Shown: positions 46,019-55,703, counted from the first letter of the stretch. The stretch: DNA of 64,000 bases from DASSFG01 sp035547915 (GCA_035547915.1 DASZTS010000139.1:62001-126000), one strand, 5' to 3'. Notes: generated from the letters alone by a model not told the origin. Numbers and translations are program-made.

Positions 46019-47035
46019 ATGCGGTCTTCTCATCCCAATGCACGTTGGCTGGCGGCCGATGATCGGCCATCCGGCGACATACCCAAGCAATCGTCGACGC
46101 GATCTACAGAATCGCTCGACCAGGACCTCCTCGACGCGTATTCACGGGCGGTGATCGGAGTGGTCGATTCGATCGGTCCGGCGGTGGTCGCGGTCGCCCG
46201 GCGACGGGGAATCGAGTCGGGCGGTGTGGGGTCCGGCGCCGTTATCAGTTCCGACGGTCATGCACTGACGAATAGTCACGTGGTCGGCGGCGCCGAACAC
46301 GTCGTGATTACCACGCACGACGGCGACACCCTCGACGCGCAGGTGGTGGGCGACGATCCGGCCACCGACCTGGCCTTGCTGCGTGTGGCGGCCCGCGACC
46401 TGCCCTCCGCGGCGCTCGGCGAATCGGCCGGCTTGCGGGTCGGGCAGTTGGTGATCGCCGTCGGCAATCCGTTTGGATTCCAATCGACCGTGACGACGGG
46501 TGTGGTCAGCGCACGCGGGCGATCGCTGCGCAGTCAACACGGCCGGCTCATCGAAAACGTGGTGCAACACACGGCGCCGCTCAACCCGGGCAACTCGGGT
46601 GGCCCCCTGGTCGATTCTCTGGGCCGCGTGGTCGGCATCAACACGGCGATCATTGCGATGGCGCAGGGACTCGGCTTCGCCGTGCCAGCCGACACGGCAC
46701 GCTGGGTCGTAAGCGAAGTCCTATCGCATGGCCGTGTTCGGCGGCCCGTGCTCGGAGTATCGGTTTCGTTGCGTCCGATCGGTCGTGAGTTGGCCCGGCA
46801 ACTCGACCTATTGATCGACGCCGCGGTGGAGATCGTCACCGTCGAATCCAACGGTGCGGCGGCTCGAGCGGGCCTGCGGCCCGGTGACCTGGTGGTCGCG
46901 ATCAATGGCCGGGTCGTGACCGGACTCGACGACATGCACCGCCTGCTATCCCGCGTGGCAGGCCCGGTGACTCTTTCCATCGTCCGCGGTCGGCGACGAT
47001 TGGAAATCGAAGTCGAACCCCGCATGGCAACCTGA
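46019..47035 (+). CDS. HtrA-like S1C serine protease with one PDZ domain
   Basis: This 338-residue protein has an N-terminal polar segment of about 35 residues without a signal peptide, a trypsin-like domain and one PDZ domain. The catalytic triad is His in [10 protein letters not shown], Asp in [11 protein letters not shown] and Ser in [13 protein letters not shown]. The PDZ region follows ([20 protein letters not shown]). HtrA proteases degrade or refold damaged proteins. Lack of a clear signal suggests a cytoplasmic site or an atypical export route. ATG 46019 is chosen because GGAG lies seven bases before it; ATG 45998 adds seven residues. Confidence 0.88.
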   Translation: MRSSHPNARWLAADDRPSGDIPKQSSTRSTESLDQDLLDAYSRAVIGVVDSIGPAVVAVARRRGIESGGVGSGAVISSDGHALTNSHVVGGAEHVVITTHDGDTLDAQVVGDDPATDLALLRVAARDLPSAALGESAGLRVGQLVIAVGNPFGFQSTVTTGVVSARGRSLRSQHGRLIENVVQHTAPLNPGNSGGPLVDSLGRVVGINTAIIAMAQGLGFAVPADTARWVVSEVLSHGRVRRPVLGVSVSLRPIGRELARQLDLLIDAAVEIVTVESNGAAARAGLRPGDLVVAINGRVVTGLDDMHRLLSRVAGPVTLSIVRGRRRLEIEVEPRMAT

Positions 47036-47049
47036 GCGGTGCCTCGCAG

Positions 47050-47077
47050 GGATGCCGGGCGATCTCGCTCGGCATCC
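47050..47077. other. Near-perfect stem-loop after the HtrA-like gene
   Basis: GGATGCCG (47050-47057) pairs with CGGCATCC (47070-47077), and an inner GCGA/TCGC pair continues the stem. There is no T-run, so it may be an mRNA 3' stabiliser or operator. It is 15 bases after the protease stop. Confidence 0.4.
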
Positions 47078-47201
47078 GCCGGGGTGGCTAGCGGAGTGGC
47101 GAAAATCCTTGCTGTGGCAACGGCTTCTGTTACACTCGACACCTGCCCGTTGGCCTCAGTCGTTCTACACCCTGCGCTACTCCTCGGCCATCTCCGTATT
47201 A

Positions 47202-50156
47202 ATGTTTCGAAGAAGTCCGCTACGTGCGATTTGCGTGTTAATCGCGGGGCTCGCCCCGTCGCTTGATTCTGTTTGGGCGTCCGCCGATGAGTCGATCGAA
47301 CGTCCGCGCCCGGCGTGGACGACGTCGCGCATTCACAGCTCACCGGTGCCACCGCCACCGTATCGAATCGTCTCGGCGTTTCCGGAGTTGCGATTCGACA
47401 AGCCGACGAGCATCGAAGAACTCCCCGACGGTCGGCTGCTTGTCACCGAAATGGCAGGCAAGATTCTCAGTTTTCCCAACCGAGCCGGCGTCGAACTCGC
47501 GGACTTGGTTCTGGATCTCCAATCTTTGTTGCCGCGCGAGCTGGCCGGACGGTCGATCTCTCTCTTCGACGCCGAACCGCATCCGAATTTCGCGGACAAC
47601 CACTTCCTGTACGTCTGCTATGTCCACCCGGCGGCCGGTGGGCATACGCGGGTCTCACGTTTCACGCTCGACGATCGATCGCCGCCGCATGCCGATCCCA
47701 AAAGTGAGCAGGTCGTTCTCACCTGGCCGTCGGGCGGCCACAACGGCGGTTGCCTGGAGTTTGCCCCGAGCGGCCATCTTTACATTTCCACTGGCGATGG
47801 ATCTGGGCCGAATCCGCCCGATGGATTGACCACCGGTCAGAAGCTCGACGATTTGCTCGGCGCGATCTTGCGGATCGACGTCGACCACCCCGACGGCCAG
47901 CGACCCTATACCGTGCCGGCCGACAACCCATTCGTCGACCGACCGGACACGCGGCCCGAGATTTGGGCCTATGGCTTGCGCAACCCTTGGAAATTCGGTG
48001 TCGATCCCCAGTCGGGCGATACGTTCGCGGCCGACAACGGTTGGGAGACGTGGGAGATGGTGCATCGCATTGCCCGCGGTGGCAATTGCGGCTGGCCGGT
48101 GATGGAAGGCCGCATGGCGCTGCGGAGCGAAGTAAAACCCGGACCGACCCCGATTCTGCCGCCCGTGAAGGACCATCCGCACACCGAAGCCAACTCCGTG
48201 ATCGGCGGCCCCGTCTACCGTGGCGACAAGTTGCCTGGACTCGTGGGTTCGTTCGTCTACGGCGACTACATCACCGGCACTATCTGGGCCATACGGCCGG
48301 ACGAAGACGGTTCCTATTCGCATACCACGCTGGTTGACACCGACCAGCGGATCGTCGCCTTTACGCAGACCCACGGTGGTCAACTCTTCGTCCTCGACTA
48401 CGACTTCACCGGCCAGATCTACGAGTTACTCCCTTCCGACGAGCCCGATACGTCGGCCAGCTTTCCGCGGCGCTTGAGCGATACGGGACTCTTCGCTTCT
48501 CTCGCGGACCTGCGGCCGGCACCCGGTGTTGTTGCCTACAACGTTCTCTCGCCGCGTTGGGTTGATGGCGCTGCGGCGCGGCGCTGGGTGGCGATACCCG
48601 GCGACGCCACGATTGAGTTGGCCGAAACGGGGCGTCCGGCCGTCTATCCCGAAGGTACGGTCCTCGTCAATCATCTGGCGCTCGCGCCGGCGGGGGACGG
48701 CGAGCCGATCCGTTTGGAGACGCAGATCCTCCATTACGAGAAGGGGGGCTGGAATCCGTACAGCTATCTCTGGGACGATGCAGGCAAAGAAGCTCATCTG
48801 GTCGAACCGATCGGTGCGAACCGAACCCTACGCCTTCCCGACGCGGCCGCAAAGGATGGCTTTGTTGATCGGACATGGCACGTCAATGCGGTCAATGAAT
48901 GCAAAGCATGCCACAATGCCGAATCGGGCTATGTCCTCGGATTTGCGGCTAACCAGTTGAACGGCCATTCGACGGAGGATGGTTCGCCTGCGACAATCAG
49001 CCAGCTCGCGGGGCTTGCGAAGCAGGGCGTGCTGGCCAAGCCTCCGCATATTGCCGACAACGATCCCGCCCGGTTGGTCGATCCCCACGACGCGAAGCAG
49101 AGTTTGGACGATCGCGCGCGGTCCTATCTGCACGCCAATTGCTCCGTTTGCCATCGTCCGGGCGGCAATGCCATCGTCTCGTTCTTCCTGCGCCGCGACC
49201 TGCCGTTCGACAAGCTCAATACCAACAAAGGGACGGGCATCGGCACTTTCGGTCTCCGCGACGCCAAGATTATCACGCCGGGCGATCCATATCGCAGCGT
49301 GCTTTTGTATCGCATGTCGAAGCTCGGTTACGCACGGATGCCGTACATCGGCTCGCGAGTCGTAGACGGTTTCGGAGTCGCCCTCGTCGATGCGTGGATC
49401 AAGTCGCTGCCCGGCAAACCGGCCTCGGCCCCGTTGACTCCTGGCACCGCGGAAGCGACGGCCCTGGCGAACTTGCTCGACACTCGGTCGGCCGGTGCCC
49501 AAGAGCACGAGCGGGCCATCAAAGAGTTGCTGAAGTCGACGCCGGGTGCCTTGGCACTGGCCGTCGAGATGCATCGAGGAAGACTGTCGGCCGACGATTT
49601 CCGCCTGGCTGTGTTGCAGGGGGCGGGGGCGTCGAGCGATATTCGCGGACTGGTCGAGACCTTCGTTCCCGAGAATCGGCGCCGTGCCACGCTCGGGCCG
49701 AATGTCGATCCCGAGGTCGTTCTGCGTCTCAAAGGAGATCATGAAAGGGGCAAACTGATCTACTTCAGCGATGCGGCCCGCTGTCGCGCCTGTCATGAGT
49801 TGAACGATCGTGCCAAATCGTTCGGCCCCACTCTGGCCGAGATCAACAAGAAGTATCCGACCCGCGCCGATCTAATCATCCACGTGCTGCGGCCTTCGCA
49901 GAAAATCGATGAGGTGTTCGCCGCCTATCAGGTCGCGACGACCGACGGCCGAGTGCTCAGCGGCTTGCTCGTGGAAAAGAATGATCGCCGGGTTGTGCTC
50001 AAGACGGTCGAAAAGCAGACCGTGGCCGTCAATCGTGACGAAATCGACGAGATGATTCGCAGCGAAAAATCGCTGATGCCCGATGGCGTGCTAAGCGACC
50101 TTACCGCCCAGGAAGCTGCCGATCTGTTGGAGTATATTCGTTCGTCGAAGGAATGA
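47202..50156 (+). CDS. Exported sorbosone-dehydrogenase-like propeller fused to cytochrome c segments
   Basis: This 984-residue exported protein has a signal peptide (LRAICVLIAGLAPSLDSVWA). A glucose/sorbosone-dehydrogenase-like beta-propeller covers about residues 60-420 (TSIEELPDGRLLVTEMAGKI, IWAYGLRNPWKFGVDPQSGD). A middle beta-rich part has heme motifs CKACHN and CSVCHR, and the C-terminal planctomycete-type cytochrome region has CRACHE. It ends EAADLLEYIRSSKE. Known relatives use PQQ as cofactor and oxidise sugar aldehydes, passing electrons to fused hemes. Whether PQQ is bound here is not shown. ATG 47202 precedes the signal; the frame is open upstream but lacks one. An SMP-30 lactonase follows 34 bases later, suggesting sugar oxidation then lactone hydrolysis. 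Confidence 0.85.
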   Translation: MFRRSPLRAICVLIAGLAPSLDSVWASADESIERPRPAWTTSRIHSSPVPPPPYRIVSAFPELRFDKPTSIEELPDGRLLVTEMAGKILSFPNRAGVELADLVLDLQSLLPRELAGRSISLFDAEPHPNFADNHFLYVCYVHPAAGGHTRVSRFTLDDRSPPHADPKSEQVVLTWPSGGHNGGCLEFAPSGHLYISTGDGSGPNPPDGLTTGQKLDDLLGAILRIDVDHPDGQRPYTVPADNPFVDRPDTRPEIWAYGLRNPWKFGVDPQSGDTFAADNGWETWEMVHRIARGGNCGWPVMEGRMALRSEVKPGPTPILPPVKDHPHTEANSVIGGPVYRGDKLPGLVGSFVYGDYITGTIWAIRPDEDGSYSHTTLVDTDQRIVAFTQTHGGQLFVLDYDFTGQIYELLPSDEPDTSASFPRRLSDTGLFASLADLRPAPGVVAYNVLSPRWVDGAAARRWVAIPGDATIELAETGRPAVYPEGTVLVNHLALAPAGDGEPIRLETQILHYEKGGWNPYSYLWDDAGKEAHLVEPIGANRTLRLPDAAAKDGFVDRTWHVNAVNECKACHNAESGYVLGFAANQLNGHSTEDGSPATISQLAGLAKQGVLAKPPHIADNDPARLVDPHDAKQSLDDRARSYLHANCSVCHRPGGNAIVSFFLRRDLPFDKLNTNKGTGIGTFGLRDAKIITPGDPYRSVLLYRMSKLGYARMPYIGSRVVDGFGVALVDAWIKSLPGKPASAPLTPGTAEATALANLLDTRSAGAQEHERAIKELLKSTPGALALAVEMHRGRLSADDFRLAVLQGAGASSDIRGLVETFVPENRRRATLGPNVDPEVVLRLKGDHERGKLIYFSDAARCRACHELNDRAKSFGPTLAEINKKYPTRADLIIHVLRPSQKIDEVFAAYQVATTDGRVLSGLLVEKNDRRVVLKTVEKQTVAVNRDEIDEMIRSEKSLMPDGVLSDLTAQEAADLLEYIRSSKE

Positions 50157-50190
50157 TCGTACCACCCACCCCGTTCTTCGAGTGCACATC

Positions 50191-51312
50191 ATGACCGATC
50201 GCATGTCTGATTCCGCCGGCCAAACGAACCTTCCTCGCACGGATCTGGATTTGCCCAAGCTCGCCCGCCGCTCGTTCCTGGCGACCGCCGGCGCCGCGGC
50301 GGCCAGCTTGGCACATGTCGCACGCGGCCGCGAATACGGGCCCGGCGCCGAGCCGGTGCGGTATCCCGATCCCGACATTGTGGTGCTCGACAAGCGATTC
50401 GAGAAATACAAGATCGGCAATACGCCGATCCAACGTCTCCACACGGGCATGCTCTGGGCCGAGGGGCCCGCCTGGAACGGTGTGGGCCGGTATCTCGTGT
50501 GGAGCGATATTCCCAACGATGCGCAGCTTCGCTGGCTCGAGGAAGATGGCCACGTCAGCACACTCCGCCGACCGGCCGGCAATAGCAACGGCAACACCTT
50601 CGACTGGCAAGGTCGCCAGATCTCGTGTGAGCATGGCAATCGCCGCGTGGTGCGGTACGAGCACTCGGGTGAGGTGACTGTTCTCGCAGACAGCTTTCAG
50701 GGCAAGCCCCTCAATGCACCTAACGACGCGGTCGTTCATCCAGAGGACGGCTCGGTCTGGTTCACCGATCCCGGTTACGGAATTCTGCTCAATTATGAAG
50801 GGCACAAGGCCGAGTTGGAGCTGAAGGAGGCCGTCTATCGAATCGATGCCAAGTCGGGCAAGCTCACCAAGCTCACCGATGAAATCTTCAAGCCGAACGG
50901 CCTCTGTTTCTCGCCCGACTACAAGCGGTTGTACATCGCCGACACGGGGGCGTCGCATTACGCCGACGCGCCCCGAAACATCAAAGTGTGGGATATCGTC
51001 GACGACGTGAAGCTCGGTAAGGGCCGCGAGTTCGCGTCGATGACGCTCGACGGGTTCGATAAGGCCGGTTTCGCCGACGGCATTCGCGCCGACGTCGATG
51101 GCAACGTCTGGGCCAGCGCGGGGTGGGTGGGCGATGGCTACGACGGCGTTCACGTCTTCGCGCCCGATGGGGAACGCATCGGGCAGATTCGCCTGCCCGA
51201 GATCTGCTCCAATGTCTGTTTCGGCGGCCGTAAGCGTAACCGCCTGTTCATGACCGGCAGTCAATCGCTCTACGCGGTCTATGTCGAGGCGCAGGGAGCG
51301 CACATTTCGTAA
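50191..51312 (+). CDS. Tat-exported SMP-30/gluconolactonase family protein
   Basis: This 373-residue protein has a twin-arginine signal (KLARRSFLATAGAAAASLAH) and a six-bladed propeller of the SMP-30/gluconolactonase type. Segments include MLWAEGPAWNGVGRYLVWSD with the metal-site Glu, NAPNDAVVHPEDGSVWFTDP with Asn/Asp ligands, and KPNGLCFSPDYKRLYIADTG. It would hydrolyse sugar lactones in the periplasm. It follows the propeller-cytochrome gene at 34 bases, so an operon for oxidising a sugar and opening the resulting lactone is likely. A GTG at 50182 could add three residues. Confidence 0.88.
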   Translation: MTDRMSDSAGQTNLPRTDLDLPKLARRSFLATAGAAAASLAHVARGREYGPGAEPVRYPDPDIVVLDKRFEKYKIGNTPIQRLHTGMLWAEGPAWNGVGRYLVWSDIPNDAQLRWLEEDGHVSTLRRPAGNSNGNTFDWQGRQISCEHGNRRVVRYEHSGEVTVLADSFQGKPLNAPNDAVVHPEDGSVWFTDPGYGILLNYEGHKAELELKEAVYRIDAKSGKLTKLTDEIFKPNGLCFSPDYKRLYIADTGASHYADAPRNIKVWDIVDDVKLGKGREFASMTLDGFDKAGFADGIRADVDGNVWASAGWVGDGYDGVHVFAPDGERIGQIRLPEICSNVCFGGRKRNRLFMTGSQSLYAVYVEAQGAHIS

Positions 51313-51317
51313 CGTCG

Positions 51318-51363
51318 CGCCGGGACGAGTCCGGTTAAGCGCCGGGGCTTGTCAGCCGCTCTC
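51318..51363. repeat. Dispersed intergenic palindromic repeat, copy F (shortened)
   Basis: The right terminus CGGGGCTTGTCAGCCGCTCT matches the family; the left side (CGCGCCGGGACGAGTCCGG) is short and diverged, and the central hairpin is missing. It lies between convergent genes, six bases after the SMP-30 stop. Confidence 0.45.
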
Positions 51364-51970
51364 ACGCGCCGGCAGGTAAAAACTGAAATCCTCGCTGTAC
51401 CCAGCGCAGATAGAGCGCGCCGGTGAATTGTTGGATGCGCTGCCGTTCATTGTCCCGCAATTCACCCATCCAGCCATCGACTTGCTGCATGGCAAGTGTC
51501 GGGTTGCGTGGCAGTAACCCCGCGAGGGCGTCGGTATCCCGATTTTGCCAAACGGGCCAATAGAGAAGGTCGTCGAGCTGTTCGTCGACATACGCCGTGC
51601 GATCGGGTTCCGCCAGCGAGACGTAGCGGTCGGCCCGTTCGAGCAGCCAAACACGCACAAGCTCGCGCAGGTTGTCGTCCCATCGTACGCGTCGCGTCCG
51701 GTCGAGCGCTGCCACGTCGTGCCACCAGCCATACCCTTGCCTCAAGTCCTCTGCCAAGCGGCGGGCCAACCGCAGCTTGGTCGATGTGAACTCCGGACGC
51801 ACGTCGCGCGTCGAGAGCCAGTCGACGAGCTGTGCGTGATCCAACCGATCGACAAATCGCACCGGACGCGTGGCTGCATCGTGTACAGCCAGCCCGCAGA
51901 GCGCGGACAGACCGGCCAGCGCGACGAAGGCGAGCCAATCTCGGTAGGGGATCCGCTTCAGCAAATCCAT
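51362..51970 (-). CDS. Membrane-anchored hypothetical protein
   Basis: I do not recognise a family for this 202-residue protein. One membrane helix near the N-terminus (WLAFVALAGLSALCGLAVHD) is followed by an all-helical, Arg/Leu/Trp-rich domain that is probably outside the cytoplasm. It has repeated helix motifs such as LRLARRLAEDLRQGYGWW and LRELVRVWLLERADRYVSL. It diverges from the TolC-like gene, so its promoter lies at 51971-52110. Alternative frames across it are shorter and less structured. Confidence 0.65.
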   Translation of the reverse strand: MDLLKRIPYRDWLAFVALAGLSALCGLAVHDAATRPVRFVDRLDHAQLVDWLSTRDVRPEFTSTKLRLARRLAEDLRQGYGWWHDVAALDRTRRVRWDDNLRELVRVWLLERADRYVSLAEPDRTAYVDEQLDDLLYWPVWQNRDTDALAGLLPRNPTLAMQQVDGWMGELRDNERQRIQQFTGALYLRWVQRGFQFLPAGA

Positions 51971-52113
51971 GTGCAGTTTTCCATTCGTTCCCGGCGTTTT
52001 TCAGGCAGATTTGGGTTGACTCCAAACCGTGGGCGCGTCACGCTACGGTCATTCACATTCTACGTTATTAGGCGCAAGGGCAAGAAGCAAAGCCCGTTTT
52101 GGAGCGTCAAGGG

Positions 52114-54297
52114 ATGGACACCTTATCACTTTTGCTGTTGTGGATTCTGTGCGGTCAGGTTCGGCAGCCGGGCAACCGGAGCGAGGCGGAAGTGCCGGCG
52201 GCCGAAGTCGATGGCGACATTGAACGTGCTGATGAGCAATCGGCCGGCGAAGGCGCTCCGCCGGCCGCCGGCCGTGGCCGTGAGTCGGGCGGGGAGCCAA
52301 AACAAGAAGCGGCAAGCGATGAATTGACGCCCACACGCAGTGTGGCGGTCAATCCGGCCGCCCCCGAATCGCTCCTGCGTTGGCTGGCTCAAGCGGACAC
52401 TTCGCTGGACGGGAAACGGGTGACGTTGGCGGACTTGCTTGCGCGGATCTACGATCGACCGCAACAGGCGGTCGTCATCCCCGCTTATTGGAAATTGGCG
52501 GCTGCCGAATACGAGTATCGCATTGCCACCGATGAGTCGTCGCGGTTGCAGCAATTGTTGCCGCCCGCCGACGCCGCAGGCCGGCATGCGAGCGACTCCT
52601 TACTCGAAGCACGCCTCGCCGCCGCCGAGGCCCGCCTGCGCGAAGCCGAGTTGGCGGTCATCAGTCAACAACACGCGCTGGCCGACCAGATGCGGTTGCC
52701 GACGAGCGAGCCGCTGCCCCTCACGGGCGACCTGCCTCACGCCGGCGCGTACCGGACCTTCTTTCAGGAGCGATATGCCCGCGTCGCTCCGCCGCGGGCG
52801 TATTTGATCGATCGCACGTTACCGCTCTTGAATCGGTCGATCGAGCTACGGGCCGCCGCGGCGGTGGCCGCGGCCGACAGTGCCGACGCCTCATCCGAAC
52901 AATTCCATGCCGGTCAACTCGATCTGGTCTCGGTTGCCGACAGTGTCGCCGAACTGACCCGCCAGCGACGCGCGTTCGTTGCGGCGGTGCGCGACTACAA
53001 TCTCGATATTGCCGATTACGCGCTCAGCGTCGTGCCAGCCGGCCTCACCAGCGCACAGCTCGTGGCCATCCTGATCGGTTCGCCGGCGACCGCCCAGCGC
53101 GTGAAGTCGGGAGATCCCAAGCAGGCCGCCGACGAGCGTGGCGGCGTCAATCAGGCGGGCTTCACTTCACCGCTCTTCGCGCCGAACGGACAGCCCACGA
53201 TGGCCCCACCCCGCGCGACGCCAGGCTTGCCCGCCGCCGGCAACGCAGCGCCGGCGAACGAGAGGATCCAACGTCGCTCACCGGGACGGCAAAACCGTGC
53301 CGCGCCGAATCAGAGTGGTGATGCCCCACGCAGGATCAAGAGTGAACCACCGGGTTCGACGAGCCACAATAATCGCCCGCTCCGGAAATATACGGCTGCC
53401 AAACCAGTCGTCGATGCCGCGGCGCGCGGGGCCGCCGACGAGGGAATTGACGGAGCGTCGGATACGAATCGCGGCCCGTCGGAAGCGAACGAAATCGGAG
53501 CCGACTCGGGCATCTATACGGCGCTACGCGACCTATCGCGAATCAAACGCGCTCAGGAACTGTCGGCTACGTTGCACTGGTCGAATGCTTCTGCTGAAAC
53601 GCTGGGCATGCCGACCACCTTGGCGGATGCCTTGAGCGCTTCGACGGGATTCGACAGACGCACGGTGATCCAGGCTTATTGGCAGGTCTGCGAACAGGCC
53701 GCCGCCTGGCACGTGACGAAACAAGAGATCGATCTGCTGCACGCGCTCGAATCGGCCGCACTTCGCACGCGCTCCGACCCGGCCGGTCCGGTGGCGATGC
53801 TTTACTTGCGCACCGCTCAGCTTGCCGCCCAGGCGGCATCGGAAGAGTGCGCCGCGGGGCTGCTCAACGCGCAGTTCGGACTGGCTCAGCTTATGCGGCG
53901 GCCTCTCGACGGAAAGTGGCCCTTGCCTGTCACTCCGCCGCATGCCGGCGGTTATCGCCTGAAGCTTGATGCTCAGCCGACGCCCGTTTTACAAAGTTCT
54001 ACCGTAAGGCAAATCGCCGCGGCGCTGCCGTTGCAGCACGAAGCGCTGCAGGCGCATGCCGATGCGGTCGTGGCTGCCGACGCAGCTCGCGTGGAAGCGG
54101 TGATCGGCTGCGAGAATGGCAAACGGCCCTTGCTCGACGCTATCACGTCGGTTCGATATCTTTCCGGTGAATCGCTCGCGTTCCTCGATGTGCAGATGAA
54201 CTACAATCTGTGGTTCTCCCAATATGTTTTGACGGTCGCTCCTCCGAGCATCAGCGATTCTGCATTGGCGGGCGTCCTGGTGGTCGCAAGCCGGTAA
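52114..54297 (+). CDS. Internally duplicated TolC-like helical protein
   Basis: This 727-residue protein has a short N-terminal hydrophobic segment (MDTLSLLLLWILCG) that is a possible signal anchor. Two similar helical halves follow. Half 1 (about residues 85-345) has VTLADLLARIYDRPQQAVVI, QAYW-like IPAYWKLAAAEYEYRIATD, ADQMRLPTSEPLPLTGDLPH and FVAAVRDYNLDIADYALSVV. Half 2 (about 500-727) has TTLADALSASTGFDRRTVIQ, AYWQVCEQAAAWHVTKQEID, LMRRPLDGKWPLPVTPPHAG and LDVQMNYNLWFSQYVLTVAP. A Pro/Arg/Asn-rich linker of about 150 residues separates them. The alternating helices and YN..I..Y motif are reminiscent of outer-membrane efflux proteins, but no beta-barrel strand region is evident. Function unknown; start chosen by GGAG nine bases upstream. 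Confidence 0.7.
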   Translation: MDTLSLLLLWILCGQVRQPGNRSEAEVPAAEVDGDIERADEQSAGEGAPPAAGRGRESGGEPKQEAASDELTPTRSVAVNPAAPESLLRWLAQADTSLDGKRVTLADLLARIYDRPQQAVVIPAYWKLAAAEYEYRIATDESSRLQQLLPPADAAGRHASDSLLEARLAAAEARLREAELAVISQQHALADQMRLPTSEPLPLTGDLPHAGAYRTFFQERYARVAPPRAYLIDRTLPLLNRSIELRAAAAVAAADSADASSEQFHAGQLDLVSVADSVAELTRQRRAFVAAVRDYNLDIADYALSVVPAGLTSAQLVAILIGSPATAQRVKSGDPKQAADERGGVNQAGFTSPLFAPNGQPTMAPPRATPGLPAAGNAAPANERIQRRSPGRQNRAAPNQSGDAPRRIKSEPPGSTSHNNRPLRKYTAAKPVVDAAARGAADEGIDGASDTNRGPSEANEIGADSGIYTALRDLSRIKRAQELSATLHWSNASAETLGMPTTLADALSASTGFDRRTVIQAYWQVCEQAAAWHVTKQEIDLLHALESAALRTRSDPAGPVAMLYLRTAQLAAQAASEECAAGLLNAQFGLAQLMRRPLDGKWPLPVTPPHAGGYRLKLDAQPTPVLQSSTVRQIAAALPLQHEALQAHADAVVAADAARVEAVIGCENGKRPLLDAITSVRYLSGESLAFLDVQMNYNLWFSQYVLTVAPPSISDSALAGVLVVASR

Positions 54298-54336
54298 GAC
54301 GTCCGCCCCGTCTGCCGGCTCAAGAGCGGCGCAGCA

Positions 54337-55473
54337 TTAACGTTGGCGGCGGCACAGGTCACGCAGCCCTTTTGCGGCCGCCACGAATTCGCCTCGTAGC
54401 AACTGCTCGATCGACTTGCCGATCACTTCCTCGTGCAACGCCAAGAAGGGAATGGGCTCGCCGGGTGAAACGGGACGCGGGACGAGCCGTTCCCCCAAGA
54501 CGCTCAGCAGTGTGTCGATGCCTTGGCCGCTGACTGCGCTTGTGACAACCCCGCCAGGAATCGTCACCGGTGGCGGCCGCAAATCGGCCTTGTTGTGAAC
54601 GACGATCGAGTCGGGCCAGCGAGCTATCAGCTCGTCGTCCGATTGGCTCCAAGGTTGGCTGGAGTCGAAGACCAGCAATCGTGCATCTGCCGTTCGGATT
54701 CGATCCAGCGCCAGCCGCACACCCGCCTCTTCCAAGGCGTCGTCGCTGGTTCGTAGTCCGGCCGTGTCGGACAACTCGACAGGCCAGCCGTCGATTGCCG
54801 TTCGCGCGGTCACCACATCGCGGGTCGTACCGGGTTGATCGTAGACGATCGATCGCTCGAAGCCGGCCAGGGCGTTGACGAGACTACTTTTGCCCACGTT
54901 TGGTTTGCCGGCGATGACGACACGGAATGGGTCGATCAGATGTCGCCCAATCTGGCTGCGCGCGGCGAGCGATCTCAGTCGCGTCTCGGCGGCCCGGTGG
55001 GATGCCTCTTCGGACGACTCTAAGAGCTCGGCACAAGACTCGAGCTCGGCGGCGAGCGCCCCGTGGAATTGATCGAGCAGCACGGCTGCCGAGCGTCGTG
55101 TCGTCGCCCGCGCCAGCGCCACGATGGCGTCCGCGGCGATCGGGTTGCCACTGCGGAGAGAAACCCATTCCGGCCATTGAGATTGCCGACACCCACCCTC
55201 GACCAGCGAGTCCACCACGGTGGCGACGGCTGCCGCGCCGCCGTGACAGTGGATCTCCACTTCGTCCATTGCCCGGCGGCAGACGACGAGTTCCTCGCCC
55301 ACGGCACCGGCCCAGCGGCCGAGTACGATCTGCCCGACGGCCGCTTCCACGAGCGGGCGGCCGGAAGCGGGGGAAAACAGTTGGCCAACCTTCGCGTCGG
55401 CACCGTGCCCTGAAACAGCCAGCACGGCCACGGCTGCGCGGCCGGCCGGAGTCAGCACCGTGACAGTCAACAT
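54337..55473 (-). CDS. Short MnmE-like GTPase
   Basis: The 378-residue protein resembles the tRNA-modifying GTPase MnmE (usually about 450 residues). It has an N-terminal folate-binding-like part (VLTPAGRAAVAVLAVSG, then DEVEIHCHGGAAAV) and a G domain with IAGKPNVGKSSLVNALAG, YDQPGTTRDVVTA, LSDTAGLRTSDDALEEAG and NKAD. It ends RGEFVAAAKGLRDLCRRQR, without the final CxGK cysteine motif or the last helices of MnmE that carry the FCIGK end. It may be a planctomycete paralogue with a different role or a decayed MnmE. A 70-residue gene lies 17 bases upstream in the same direction. Confidence 0.8.
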   Translation of the reverse strand: MLTVTVLTPAGRAAVAVLAVSGHGADAKVGQLFSPASGRPLVEAAVGQIVLGRWAGAVGEELVVCRRAMDEVEIHCHGGAAAVATVVDSLVEGGCRQSQWPEWVSLRSGNPIAADAIVALARATTRRSAAVLLDQFHGALAAELESCAELLESSEEASHRAAETRLRSLAARSQIGRHLIDPFRVVIAGKPNVGKSSLVNALAGFERSIVYDQPGTTRDVVTARTAIDGWPVELSDTAGLRTSDDALEEAGVRLALDRIRTADARLLVFDSSQPWSQSDDELIARWPDSIVVHNKADLRPPPVTIPGGVVTSAVSGQGIDTLLSVLGERLVPRPVSPGEPIPFLALHEEVIGKSIEQLLRGEFVAAAKGLRDLCRRQR

Positions 55474-55490
55474 GCGTTCGCCGGTGGTCT

Positions 55491-55703
55491 TCAGCCGCCG
55501 CCCGCCAGCAACTCGTTGTATCTCGCTTGCAGGGCGTCGCGCGTGACCTTGATCGAACCGATGATCTGCCCGAAGGCCTTCGCGGCCGGTGGCAAATCGC
55601 CGTGTTCCTTGGCGAGCTCGTCGACTTTCAGAATCAGATCGCCTAGCTCGTTCATGGTCCGAACGAGTTGCTTCCGCCGTTCCGAGTTACTCTTCTGCAA
55701 CAT
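55491..55703 (-). CDS. Small coiled-coil hypothetical protein
   Basis: This 70-residue protein has a long amphipathic helix (RKQLVRTMNELGDLILKVDE), a short turn (EHGDLPPAAKAFGQ) and a second helix ending in LAGGG. I recognise no family. It precedes the MnmE-like gene by 17 bases, so co-expression is likely. It is soluble, and no nucleic-acid motif is evident. Confidence 0.6.
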   Translation of the reverse strand: MLQKSNSERRKQLVRTMNELGDLILKVDELAKEHGDLPPAAKAFGQIIGSIKVTRDALQARYNELLAGGG

